A DNA stretch of 64,000 bases. It comes from Devosia pacifica (GTDB taxonomy: Bacteria > Pseudomonadota > Alphaproteobacteria > Rhizobiales > Devosiaceae). Below, piece by piece: positions 44,293-53,007 of this stretch. How positions within the stretch are numbered: position 1 is the first letter of the stretch; every line of letters begins with the position of its first letter. The position numbers and the translations under genes are program-made. The DNA lies in contig NZ_BMZE01000003.1 of assembly GCF_014652635.1 (NCBI RefSeq), positions 434,001 to 498,000 of the forward strand, written 5' to 3'. The notes beneath the pieces were generated by a model. That model was not told the origin of the DNA. It saw nothing but the letters and a program-made list of their open reading frames with translations, and did not search any database.

Positions 44293-45207
44293 TTATGTTC
44301 GGGATGGAACATAGGTTGCATCGCACAGCGCGATGAAATCGGCGATTGCGCGGGAAGTGGGTCCACTCCTGCGGCGCGCCAAAAGCAGCTTGCGATGCGC
44401 CCACTCATTGGACAGTGGCGCGCAGACAAGGTCCGTCCCTGCAAGCAGGTGGAGGCTGGTGGCGCGCAGAAAGCCGATACCGAAACCGGCTTCGACAAGA
44501 CGCACCAGTGCCGCAAAGCTCTCGACGCGCAAGCGAGCGCCTATGACATGGCCGAGTTTGGCAGCGTGCTCGTTAAGGAGCCGGTCCAGCGCGCCGGAAT
44601 GGTGAACGCCGACGCTTTCATGCGCCACGACATCCGCGAAGGCAACGGGCCGTGCGGGAGACAACAGTGCAGCGAGCGGGTGCTCGGGCGGGGCGATGAC
44701 CCATACCCTGTCATCTTCGAAGGGCCGGGTTTCGAAACGCGAAAAATCGTAATTATCGGAGACGACCGCGACATCGGCCAACCCGTCCTCGAGGGCCGAA
44801 AGGCCCGCGGCCGCCGACGATTCTCGCAGATCGATCGCCACATCGGGATAGCGCTCCGCAAACCGCGCCAGAAGTTCGGGCAGCCTGCCAGACAGCGCCG
44901 CGCTAGTGCAGGCAAGACGCAGCGAACCGCACTTTCCGGCGGCATGCTCACCCATGACGAGATCAAGATCCGCTATCTCGCGCATCACCCGCCGGGTTCG
45001 TTCGAGATAAGCATCTCCGGCAATGGTGGGGCGCACGCCCTGGGCCGAACGATCAAACAAGGCGACACCGAGCCGCGCTTCGAGATCACTAAGGCGTCGG
45101 CTGACGGCCGAGGCGGCAATGTGCTCTTTTTCAGCGGCGCGGCCGATAGAGCCCTCTTCGGCCAGAACAAGGATCAGACGGGCCGTGACCGGATCGAATG
45201 AAGACAT
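44293..45207 (-). CDS. LysR-family transcriptional regulator
   Basis: A 304-residue LysR regulator. The winged helix (about residues 1-65) reads LILVLAEEGSIGRAAEKEHIAASAVSRRLSDLEARLGVALFDRSAQGV; the effector-binding domain (about 90-300) has two lobes. The start at 45207 begins the HTH; the frame further upstream runs into the TauE/SafE gene. It follows that gene on the same strand by 44 bases, so it may control it or share its promoter; the effector is unknown. Confidence 0.93.
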   Translation of the reverse strand: MSSFDPVTARLILVLAEEGSIGRAAEKEHIAASAVSRRLSDLEARLGVALFDRSAQGVRPTIAGDAYLERTRRVMREIADLDLVMGEHAAGKCGSLRLACTSAALSGRLPELLARFAERYPDVAIDLRESSAAAGLSALEDGLADVAVVSDNYDFSRFETRPFEDDRVWVIAPPEHPLAALLSPARPVAFADVVAHESVGVHHSGALDRLLNEHAAKLGHVIGARLRVESFAALVRLVEAGFGIGFLRATSLHLLAGTDLVCAPLSNEWAHRKLLLARRRSGPTSRAIADFIALCDATYVPSRT

Positions 45208-45251
45208 GGATGCACCGACAGACCGGAACGGGTGGACAGGTGTGAATCTGC

Positions 45252-45989
45252 TCAGACGACAAGCAGAATGCCCTGCACCAGATACACCAGACCGATAGCG
45301 GTGACGATCCAGCGCGTCCAGAATCGAAACTGCAGATTGCTCATGCGGTGCAAGATTGCGGCGCCAAGCCGGGTGCCGGCCACTGCGAACGGCGCTGCAA
45401 TGGCGATCGCCATCCATTCCGCGGCATCAAAGCTAGCGACGGCACCGGCATAAAAAACGACCTTTGCGGCATGGGAGACGACCTGGGTCGCGGCCTTGGT
45501 GGCAATTACGGCGCGTCTGTCCATCTCGGTTCTGATGAAGAATACATCGGTTGTGGGCCCGGACACCCCGACGGTCAGATTAAGACCACCCGAGAGAAAG
45601 CCGCACAGCAACGCATGGTGCGGTTTTGCAGCATCGAGGCCGAGCCAGTGCTTGGGGATCCAGACTAACGCCGGCATGAGACCGATAACGAAATATACGA
45701 CCAGCACGTTGGGCTGATAATCGACCGCCAGTAGGACCAGCGCCGCGAGGGCGAGACCGCAGACGATTGTCGCGAGGCTTTTCCACGCAATGTGTTCTCT
45801 CGCGAGAACCGCACGGGCGCCGTTGGCAATCACCTGTATGGCGCCATGAACGGCGATTGCGGCTTCAACCGGAAGCAGCAGCAGCAATATCCAGAGCAGC
45901 ACCAGGCCACCCGCCATGCCGAAGATTCCGGACAGGGTCGATGTGCCGAAGACAGCGGCGGCAAGCGCAAAAATCAGCAGTGCATTCAT
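45252..45989 (-). CDS. TauE/SafE-family anion exporter
   Basis: A 245-residue membrane protein with about eight segments and the two TauE/SafE repeats: LSGIFGMAGGLVLLWILLLLLP near the start and LCGFLSGGLNLTVGVSGPTTDVFF in the middle. Members move sulfite, sulfoacetate or other organic anions out of the cell. The start at 45989 is immediately before the first membrane segment; the frame extends upstream without support. The LysR gene follows. Confidence 0.88.
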   Translation of the reverse strand: MNALLIFALAAAVFGTSTLSGIFGMAGGLVLLWILLLLLPVEAAIAVHGAIQVIANGARAVLAREHIAWKSLATIVCGLALAALVLLAVDYQPNVLVVYFVIGLMPALVWIPKHWLGLDAAKPHHALLCGFLSGGLNLTVGVSGPTTDVFFIRTEMDRRAVIATKAATQVVSHAAKVVFYAGAVASFDAAEWMAIAIAAPFAVAGTRLGAAILHRMSNLQFRFWTRWIVTAIGLVYLVQGILLVV

Positions 45990-46089
45990 CGGCCCCTCCG
46001 GTTCGAACCAGTCTAGTACAGGTGCAGGCAGCGAGCTGCTGACCGATCGGCAAGGGGGCTTCGCCAAACGTGCCGTTACCCTATCACTC

Positions 46090-46122
46090 TTGACCTAGAC
46101 ATTTGAATAGCTGTTCATGTGT
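46090..46122 (+). promoter_or_regulatory. Predicted zinc-responsive promoter/operator of the CDF-ArsR operon
   Basis: TTGACC at 46090-46095 can serve as a -35. About 17 bases on, the -10 region falls inside an imperfect palindrome, ACATTTGAAT-AGCT-GTTCATGTGT (46099-46122), whose core TGAA-N6-TTCA (46104-46117) is the pattern recognised by SmtB/CzrA/ArsR-family metal sensors. Such a sensor is encoded downstream in the same operon. Confidence 0.6.
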
Positions 46123-46155
46123 GCAGAAGTACGCATCAGTTCCGAGGCAGACGCA

Positions 46156-47157
46156 ATGACGAACGAGCACCACGGCGCGGGGCACGGGAGCCACAAACAC
46201 GATCATGGGCACGGTCATGACCATGGTCACACGCACGATCACGCGCATGGACACGCGCCGAAGGTGAGTGCCGACAATGAACGGGTCGTGCTGATCGGCT
46301 TCGTTCTCACCTTCGGGTTCATGATCGCAGAAGTTGTTGGCGGCCTGTTGTCGGGTTCGCTCGCTTTGATCGCCGATGCCGGTCATATGCTGACCGATTC
46401 CGCCGCGCTTGCTCTCGCCTGGGCAGGGTTTCACTTCGGCCGCAAGGCCTCGGACGACAAACGCACCTTCGGCTATTTGCGGCTCGAGGTGCTGGCAGGG
46501 TTTATCAATGCCGTGACCTTGTTTGTGCTGGTCGGCTGGATCCTGTGGGAGGCTGTGCAGCGACTGATGAGCCCGCACGAGATTCTCACCGGCCCGATGC
46601 TGGCGGTGGCGGTGCTGGGGCTTTTGGTCAATGTCGGCGTTTTCCTGGCGCTGCAACGCGGCGATACCGATCACGTCAACATCAAGGGCGCGAGCCTGCA
46701 CGTTCTAGGCGATCTGCTCGGCTCGATCGCTGCTATCGCTGCTGCCATCATCATCTGGCTGACCGGCTGGACGCCGATCGACCCGATCCTGTCGGTGCTG
46801 CTATCGGCGCTGATCCTGCGCAGCGCGTGGATGCTGCTGAAGAACTCACTGCAGATCCTGATCGAGGGCGCACCGCCCGATATCGATGTCGAGAGCATTG
46901 GGCCGGCGCTTTGCCGGCAGGTCGAAGGGCTGGCGGGGATCGAGCATCTGCATGTGTGGTCGATCACCTCGGGCAAGACCGCCGCGACGATGGACATCAC
47001 GCTCGTGCCGGATGCCGATCCACGCCTTGTGGTGCCAGCGGTGAAGCAGGTGCTGCGCGACGACTACGGCATCGCGCACTCAACGATCGAGATTGATTTC
47101 GGCGATGCCGCCACCGCACCGTGCCCGATTACGCGACCTGATGCAGAGGTGGCGTGA
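46156..47157 (+). CDS. Zinc/divalent-cation CDF exporter with His-rich amino terminus
   Basis: A 333-residue cation diffusion facilitator of the CzcD/ZitB group. Residues about 5-34 are a His/Asp/Gly run that should bind metal. Six membrane segments follow. The metal sites are IADAGHMLTDSAAL in helix 2 and HVLGDLLGS in helix 5, the H-x3-D patterns of zinc transporters. A cytoplasmic domain (about residues 220-320) closes the protein. GAGG precedes the ATG at 46156; the earlier ATG at 46117 sits inside the palindromic operator and is unlikely. The ArsR regulator overlaps its stop. Confidence 0.94.
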   Translation: MTNEHHGAGHGSHKHDHGHGHDHGHTHDHAHGHAPKVSADNERVVLIGFVLTFGFMIAEVVGGLLSGSLALIADAGHMLTDSAALALAWAGFHFGRKASDDKRTFGYLRLEVLAGFINAVTLFVLVGWILWEAVQRLMSPHEILTGPMLAVAVLGLLVNVGVFLALQRGDTDHVNIKGASLHVLGDLLGSIAAIAAAIIIWLTGWTPIDPILSVLLSALILRSAWMLLKNSLQILIEGAPPDIDVESIGPALCRQVEGLAGIEHLHVWSITSGKTAATMDITLVPDADPRLVVPAVKQVLRDDYGIAHSTIEIDFGDAATAPCPITRPDAEVA

Positions 47158-47486
47158 TGAGGGGGGAACCAAACATCACGATTCTCGCCGAGACCTTTCG
47201 GCTGCTCGGCGATCCGACGCGGCTGAAGGTGATGTGTGCCTGCCTTGAAAAGCCGATGCCGGTTGCAGAAATCGCGCGCTCGATCGATGCCTCACCATCG
47301 CTGGTCAGCCACCATTTGCGGCTGCTTCGAGCAGCGCGGCTGGTGCGCGGCGAGCGGCGCAACCGGCAGGTGTTCTATGGCGCTGACGACGATCATGTTC
47401 GTCGGATGCTGACCGATATGCTAGCACATGCCGACGAGGTGGACGTGTCTGGAGACGACCACGGCGAGGCAGCGCCTCGCATCTGA
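47157..47486 (+). CDS. ArsR/SmtB-family zinc-sensing repressor
   Basis: A 109-residue winged-helix repressor. The HTH is VAEIARSIDASPSLVSHHLRLLRAARLV. Helix 5 carries an intact D-x-H-x10-H-x2-E site (Asp78, His80, His91, Glu94, in GADDDHVRRMLTDMLAHADE), the zinc site of SmtB and CzrA. There is no Cys pair of the helix-3 arsenic/cadmium kind. It overlaps the CDF stop (GTG 47154 or ATG 47157), so the two are co-expressed and it should release the upstream operator when zinc is high. Confidence 0.93.
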   Translation: MRGEPNITILAETFRLLGDPTRLKVMCACLEKPMPVAEIARSIDASPSLVSHHLRLLRAARLVRGERRNRQVFYGADDDHVRRMLTDMLAHADEVDVSGDDHGEAAPRI

Positions 47487-47502
47487 ACTTCGAGCGGGCG
47501 GC

Positions 47503-48723
47503 ATGAGAATAGTCATTATCGGAGCCGGTATCATCGGGCTTTCGACGGCGTGGCAACTGGTGCGGGATGGGCACCATGTGACGATCATCGACAAGGCCGG
47601 CTCTGCCGGGCAAGGCACGAGTTTCGCCAATGGCGCGCAGTTGAGTTATTCCTACGTCGCACCCCTGGCAGACCCGTCGGTGTGGGCGCAACTGCCGAAA
47701 TTCCTGAGCGACAGCCAATCGCCTGTGCAATTCCGCCCCGGGCTTTCGGCGTTTCAGTATCGATGGCTGCTGCAGTTCCTCGCAGCCTGCACGAAACGGC
47801 AGGCGGAGGAAACAATCGAACGGCTGGGTGAACTGGCCTCGCGCAGCCGGAGTGTGCTGCACAGTTCCGGGTTGCTGGACTCGACGCAGTTCGCATGGCG
47901 TGCATCGGGTAAACTCGTCGTCTATTCGAGCGAGAAAAGCCTTGCTGCTGCCAGCCGACAGGCGGAACAACAAATGGCGCAGGGCGTCAGCAAGCAGGCG
48001 CTGTCGCGCGATGCGGTGCTTGCGCTCGAACCGGCGCTGGGCGGCATTTCGCAGCGCCTCGTCGGGGGCATCTTTGCGCCGAACGACGAAACCGGAGACG
48101 CGTTGCTGCTGTGTCGAGAACTCGAGCGGTTGATGGCCGAGAGCCCAAACCCGCCAGTCTTCGCCTATGAGACCAGCGTCCGCCGGATCGTCACCAAGAG
48201 CAAGGTCGTCGAGTGCGTCGATACGGACAAGGGCCGCTTCGAGGCGGATCTCTATGTGCTGGCGGCGGGTGCCTACTCGCGGATATTAGGGCGAACTGCG
48301 GGCCTTGACCTGCCGATCTATCCGATCAAGGGATATTCCCTGTCTGCGCCGATTTCCGACCGGTCTGCCGCGCCGGATATCAGCGTGACCGACGCGGCCC
48401 GCAAGATCGTTCTGGCCCGTCTCGGCGGCACGCTGCGGCTGGCGGGCGCAGCGGATGTCGTCGGTGAAGGGCTCGATATTGACACGCGACGCACCGACAA
48501 GCTGATCGCCGATGCGCGCGCGGATTTTCCTGATGCTGCGCGCTGGCAGGACGCGACACTATGGGCCGGATTGCGCCCGGCGACGCCCACCGGACAGCCG
48601 ATTATCGGGCAAACAAGGCTTGAGAACCTGTTGGTCAATGTCGGCCACGGCTCGCTCGGATTCACGCTGGCGCTGGGATCAGCCGAAAGGCTGGCGCGTG
48701 TTGTGGGCGGTCCGAGCCGCTAG
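47503..48723 (+). CDS. dadA: D-amino acid dehydrogenase, FAD-dependent
   Basis: A 406-residue FAD oxidoreductase of the DadA family, oxidising D-amino acids to 2-oxo acids at the membrane. The FAD-binding GAGIIGLSTAWQL lies at the amino terminus, DKAGSAGQGTSFANGAQLSYSYVAPLADP is the family's substrate-flank motif, and VGHGSLGFTLALGSAERLA closes the FAD site. The start at 47503 begins the Rossmann strand. Gene and context suggest alanine or other D-amino acid catabolism but do not fix the substrate. Its stop overlaps the recQ stop by three bases. Confidence 0.9.
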   Translation: MRIVIIGAGIIGLSTAWQLVRDGHHVTIIDKAGSAGQGTSFANGAQLSYSYVAPLADPSVWAQLPKFLSDSQSPVQFRPGLSAFQYRWLLQFLAACTKRQAEETIERLGELASRSRSVLHSSGLLDSTQFAWRASGKLVVYSSEKSLAAASRQAEQQMAQGVSKQALSRDAVLALEPALGGISQRLVGGIFAPNDETGDALLLCRELERLMAESPNPPVFAYETSVRRIVTKSKVVECVDTDKGRFEADLYVLAAGAYSRILGRTAGLDLPIYPIKGYSLSAPISDRSAAPDISVTDAARKIVLARLGGTLRLAGAADVVGEGLDIDTRRTDKLIADARADFPDAARWQDATLWAGLRPATPTGQPIIGQTRLENLLVNVGHGSLGFTLALGSAERLARVVGGPSR

Positions 48724-50564
48724 ATATCCTGATTTCGCTCGATTTCGCGCAGGAAATCCGGCCCGTAGCGATCGAGCTTTGCCTTGCCGACGCCGGGCAG
48801 GTGCATCATCTCAGCAATGCTGAGCGGCCGCTGCTGTGCCATCGCCCGCAAGGTGGCGTCGTGAAACACCACATAGGGCGGAACGCCCTGCGCCCGCGCC
48901 AGCCGCAGGCGGACGCCTTTCAGGGCATCGAAGATTGCCTGATCGGCAGGCGGCAGGACGGCGGCGTTGGCGAGCGAGCGGCGCACGTCGGCAGCCTTTT
49001 TCGGGCGATCGCGCCGCAACGTTACCTGACGTTCGCCACGGAACACAGGCCTTGCAGTCTCTTCCAGCACCAGTGCGCCATGGGCTGAGTGGTCAGTCCG
49101 CATGAACCCGGCAGCCGTCAGCTGGCGCACCACGGACTGCCATGTGCGCTGATCAATATCGCGACCGACGCCGAAGACCTTGAGGTGCTGGTGGCCGAAG
49201 CGCGTGACCTTCTCGGTCTCGCGCCCCGTCACCACGTCGATGACATGCCCGGCACCGAACCTCTGGCCGGTGCGATAGACTGCCGACATCGCCTTGACCG
49301 CCGCGTCGGTGCCATCCCATGTATCGACGGGCGACAGGCAGGTATCGCAATTGCCGCAGCGGCCCGGATGCTCTTCGCCAAAGTGGGCGAGGATGGATTT
49401 GCGTCGGCACTCGACGGTTTCGCAGAGACCCAAAAGAGCGTTGAGCTTTGTCAGTTCGACGCGTTTGATCTCGTCGGGCGCCCCACCCTCCTCGATCATT
49501 CGACGGCGCTGGACGACATCGGCGAGGCCATAGCTCATCCAGGCTTCGGATGGCTGGCCATCGCGGCCGGCGCGCCCGGTTTCCTGATAGTAGGCCTCGA
49601 TCGACGAGGGTAGATCGAGATGTGCGACATAGCGCACATCGGGTTTGTCGATCCCCATACCGAAGGCGACGGTTGCGACGATGCAGATGCTCTCCTCCTT
49701 GAGAAAGGCATCCTGATTGGCGGAGCGTTGTTCGCTCGGTAGGCCAGCATGGTACGGTAGCGCTTGTATCCCCTGCCCGTTCAGCCAATCGGCAATGTCC
49801 TCGACCTTGGCGCGGCTGAGGCAATACACGATCCCCGATTCATTGCGGTGCCGGTCGAGAAAGCTCAGCAATTGCTTGCGCGGGTTATCGCGCTCGACAA
49901 TGGCATAACTGATGTTCGGACGGTCGAAGCTGGTCTCGAAGACGCGCGCCTCGCCGAGTTGAAGCCGTTCGATGATATCGAGCCGCGTCGTCGGATCGGC
50001 CGTGGCGGTCAGTGCGACACGCGGAACGCCGGGGAACAGTTCGGTAATCCGCGCCAGATCGCGATATTCCGGCCGGAAATCATGGCCCCATTGGCTGACG
50101 CAGTGCGCCTCATCAATGGCGAACAGCGCGATATCGACGCCGCGCAGCAAATCGGAAAAGCTCGGCGTTGTCAGCCGTTCCGGCGCGACATAGAGCAGAT
50201 CGAGTTCGCCCGTTAGCAGTGCCCGGCGAACCTCGCGCGCTTCGTCTGGAGACAGCGAGGAGTTGAGTGCTGCGGCGTTGACACCTGCCTGGCGCAGCGC
50301 CTCGACCTGGTCGCGCATCAGCGCAATCAGCGGCGAGACGACAATGCCGACGCCTGGTCTGCAGATTGCGGGGATCTGATAACAGATCGACTTGCCGGCA
50401 CCCGTCGGGAACAGCACCACCGCATCGCCACCCTCTGTCAGATGGCGGACCACCTCTTCCTGCTGCCCGCGAAAGCCGGTGTGCCCGAAAACGCTGGACA
50501 AGACATCCAGCGGCTCGCGCCAGCGTTCAACGAAAAGATCGGGGGCAGACAGCAATGGGCTCAA
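48720..50564 (-). CDS. recQ: ATP-dependent DNA helicase RecQ
   Basis: A 614-residue RecQ. Motif I FPTGAGKSICYQ (about residues 52-63), motif II IDEAHCVSQWGHDFRPEY, the zinc-binding cysteines (CRRKSILAHFGEEHPGRCGNCDTC, about 385-408), the winged helix and one HRDC domain (about 520-600) are all present. It unwinds recombination and replication intermediates in the RecF pathway. Length is normal. It converges on dadA with overlapping stop codons. Confidence 0.96.
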   Translation of the reverse strand: MSPLLSAPDLFVERWREPLDVLSSVFGHTGFRGQQEEVVRHLTEGGDAVVLFPTGAGKSICYQIPAICRPGVGIVVSPLIALMRDQVEALRQAGVNAAALNSSLSPDEAREVRRALLTGELDLLYVAPERLTTPSFSDLLRGVDIALFAIDEAHCVSQWGHDFRPEYRDLARITELFPGVPRVALTATADPTTRLDIIERLQLGEARVFETSFDRPNISYAIVERDNPRKQLLSFLDRHRNESGIVYCLSRAKVEDIADWLNGQGIQALPYHAGLPSEQRSANQDAFLKEESICIVATVAFGMGIDKPDVRYVAHLDLPSSIEAYYQETGRAGRDGQPSEAWMSYGLADVVQRRRMIEEGGAPDEIKRVELTKLNALLGLCETVECRRKSILAHFGEEHPGRCGNCDTCLSPVDTWDGTDAAVKAMSAVYRTGQRFGAGHVIDVVTGRETEKVTRFGHQHLKVFGVGRDIDQRTWQSVVRQLTAAGFMRTDHSAHGALVLEETARPVFRGERQVTLRRDRPKKAADVRRSLANAAVLPPADQAIFDALKGVRLRLARAQGVPPYVVFHDATLRAMAQQRPLSIAEMMHLPGVGKAKLDRYGPDFLREIERNQDI

Positions 50565-50644
50565 CGACTCTTTGCGGGTGAGAGTATCCCGCTTGAATCA
50601 CGCAAGGTCGTTCGGTGCAAGCTGTGGAGCCGATCCGTCCCCGA

Positions 50645-51301
50645 CTAGTGATCGCGCGCAGCCCACAACAAGCCACGCTCCAGGATGGTGCGCACCTGCG
50701 GGATGTCGAGTTCATCGGCAGTGTGACCAAGGGAGGAGTAGAAAACGCGACCCTCACCATGATTGGTGGTGAAGACCACTGGCATCACCACGTTCGTCCG
50801 CCAGGGATGATGCTCGCCCGAAAACGTCGTGGTAGCCAGCACTTCGACCGCCGGATCATAGTTCAGATAGTATTGTTCCGAGGTGTAATCGAAGCTTTCG
50901 ATACCGGCCATGATCGGGTGGTCGGGGCGGGTGACGTCAACGCGATAGGTGATGATATTGCCCGGATGCGAGACCCAGTAGCAACTCGCAGCGTAGCGGA
51001 ACGGCACGCTCGCCCGGAAGCTCGTCGCAAGCCCCATATGGTAGCCGGCAAGACCGGTTCCGGCCTGCACAGCATTGACGAGATTCATCATCTTGTCGCG
51101 TTCGAGTTCGCCATCGGTGATGACCGGGACCACGAGTGCGTATTTGCCGACATCTTCGGCGCCGAGCGCCTGATAATCATCGGTAACCGTCACCTCAAAG
51201 CCATGCGGCTCTAGGATCGCCTTGACGGTTTCCGCGCCCCGTTGAGGCGTGTGAAGCTCCATGCCGCCATAAACGACGAGTGCCTTGCGCTGGCTGCTCA
51301 T
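50645..51301 (-). CDS. ThuA-like domain protein
   Basis: A 218-residue protein of the ThuA family, a glutamine-amidotransferase-like fold. Features include ALVVYGGMELHTPQRGAETVKAILEPHGFEV, GYHMGLATSFRASVPFRYAASCYWVSHPG (glycine-rich turn and the HPG motif) and VVFTTNHGEGRVFYSSLGH near the end. ThuA was linked to trehalose/trehalulose use in rhizobia, but members act in several sugar pathways and the reaction is not settled. It is the last gene of the LacI-controlled cluster, 26 bases after the acyltransferase gene. Confidence 0.88.
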   Translation of the reverse strand: MSSQRKALVVYGGMELHTPQRGAETVKAILEPHGFEVTVTDDYQALGAEDVGKYALVVPVITDGELERDKMMNLVNAVQAGTGLAGYHMGLATSFRASVPFRYAASCYWVSHPGNIITYRVDVTRPDHPIMAGIESFDYTSEQYYLNYDPAVEVLATTTFSGEHHPWRTNVVMPVVFTTNHGEGRVFYSSLGHTADELDIPQVRTILERGLLWAARDH

Positions 51302-51327
51302 GCAGTTCTCCTTCTTTCGGGCGCTTG

Positions 51328-53007
51328 CTATAGGCCGAGGCCCACAGCCTTCGTGCGATGAACGCCCTTGGGCACGAACGAAAACCCATCCTCGATACCG
51401 AGCACTTTTGCCGCAAGATGGATGACGGAGAGCCACATTTCTGTGCCCTGCAGGCTGGCCGGCTGACCATCAGCGAATGCAAAGCCCTCCCCGTCTATCC
51501 AGCGCTCGGGGGCCCGGAGGATGATGTCCGCAGCGATGGCTTCCGCTTCGGCCCGACGATGATCGGTCTGATCAAGGCACAGCATCAGCGGATGGATGGT
51601 GTCGAGCAGATTACAGGCGGTGTAGGTGCGCCCTGAAAAGCCGGCATAATCGCGATAGTTCTTGAGAACGGTGTCGATTGCGGCCTCGGCGCGCGGCACC
51701 GGAAGGCCGAACTGGGCATAGGTTCCACGGGTCAGCCGATAAAAGCCGTTGACCGGCTGAACAAGCCCTTCAGCGGCAGTCGGAGAGCCCCATACGCCCA
51801 TGCTGCGGTCTACGTTGAGTGCGAGCCAACCGAACAGAGCCTCACGCGTGCGACCGGTTTCAAAGTAGCGTGCGTTGAAATAAAGCCCGGTGCCGATGGC
51901 ATCGATCGCCGCTCCAGCGCCCCAGGCGCGCTCGCGCCAAGGCAGGGATTCCAACCATTCGTAAAGATCCGGCGCCGAAAGCTCGACTGCGGTGATCTTG
52001 TGCTGCGGACGGCTGCCGAGCACTTCGAGCGCATAGCCAACAGCGAGGATGTTGTAGAGCGCCAGACCGTCATCGCGCAGCGGACGGTTCGGATCGGGCG
52101 TCCTGAAGGGATCGGGAAACAGACCGGTTTCCGGGTCCTGCACGGCTTCAAGACGTGCCAGCGCCTCAGTTTCCGAAACTTCTTCGGGGCGCGCGTCGAA
52201 GGATGCGGCAATCTCAACGGCATCACACAGATGCCTGATACTGTCGCGCTCGGTCCCATCGCCCTCGCGCGAGACGTAGCGTTCTCCATTGAAGTTGCGC
52301 TTAAGAACATCGCGCCACTGGCTTGCAGCCTTCTTGTCCAGCGACCCGAGCGCCGCCTCCGGATTGCTGACCGATTGTGTCTGCGCGGACTGCTGACCGC
52401 GCAGGCGCACCACCTTGGCGGGCACGCCGGCAACGATGGCATTGTCCGGAACGTCACGGCTGACGACAGCACCGGCCGCGACCACAACGCCGTGCCCGAT
52501 AGTCACGCCATCGAGGATCACAGCATTAGCGCCGATCCAGGCATCGCCTTTGATAGTAATGCCCTGGCTGTCATGCGCCTGGGTGTAGATCGGCACGTTC
52601 TTGTCTTCAAAGCCGTGATTGAAGCCGACAATGGTGACGTGCGAAGCAATGCGGACACCATCGCCGCACCTTACCTTGCCAGAAATGCAGGCGAAGGAAT
52701 TGACCGTGCAGTGCGCACCGAATTCGACATCGCCGCGCACCAGAGCATGGCCGGCGATCCAACTGTTCTCACCGAGGACCAGATTATCGGTGAAGACCGC
52801 TGCATCCGCCGCGACATAGGCGCTTTTGGCGAATGTCGCACCGGCACGTCGCTCAAGCTCGGCCCGACGCGCAAGATGCGCAGGATCCTCAATATCGGAC
52901 TGCTGGCGCTCCCATGTGAGATACTGAAGCCGATGCTGCCAGAAGCGCTCATCCTCGTCAGTCATTTGGGCGTCGGCGTCAATACGGTGAGAGACGGCAG
53001 AACTCAT
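51328..53007 (-). CDS. Fusion of left-handed beta-helix acyltransferase and alpha-helical domain
   Basis: A 559-residue protein of two parts. Residues about 65-205 are a hexapeptide-repeat acetyltransferase (NSWIAGHALVRGDVEFGAHCTVNSFACISGKVRCGDGVRIASHVTIVGFNHGFE, then IGANAVILDGVTIGHGVVVAAGAVVSRDVPDNAIVAGVPAKVV), of the maltose/galactoside O-acetyltransferase kind. Residues about 225-559 are mainly helical, with repeated QDPETGLFPDP-like and MGVWG turns that suggest an alpha/alpha toroid. I know no named family for the second part. It sits between the dehydrogenase and ThuA genes, so it may modify or bind a saccharide. Confidence 0.75.
   Translation of the reverse strand: MSSAVSHRIDADAQMTDEDERFWQHRLQYLTWERQQSDIEDPAHLARRAELERRAGATFAKSAYVAADAAVFTDNLVLGENSWIAGHALVRGDVEFGAHCTVNSFACISGKVRCGDGVRIASHVTIVGFNHGFEDKNVPIYTQAHDSQGITIKGDAWIGANAVILDGVTIGHGVVVAAGAVVSRDVPDNAIVAGVPAKVVRLRGQQSAQTQSVSNPEAALGSLDKKAASQWRDVLKRNFNGERYVSREGDGTERDSIRHLCDAVEIAASFDARPEEVSETEALARLEAVQDPETGLFPDPFRTPDPNRPLRDDGLALYNILAVGYALEVLGSRPQHKITAVELSAPDLYEWLESLPWRERAWGAGAAIDAIGTGLYFNARYFETGRTREALFGWLALNVDRSMGVWGSPTAAEGLVQPVNGFYRLTRGTYAQFGLPVPRAEAAIDTVLKNYRDYAGFSGRTYTACNLLDTIHPLMLCLDQTDHRRAEAEAIAADIILRAPERWIDGEGFAFADGQPASLQGTEMWLSVIHLAAKVLGIEDGFSFVPKGVHRTKAVGLGL

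Noticed and set aside
46169..46258. The His-codon-rich run in the CDF gene as a tandem DNA repeat or CRISPR-like array
   Set aside because: It encodes a continuous His/Asp/Gly metal-binding tail in frame; no spacers or conserved direct repeats exist.
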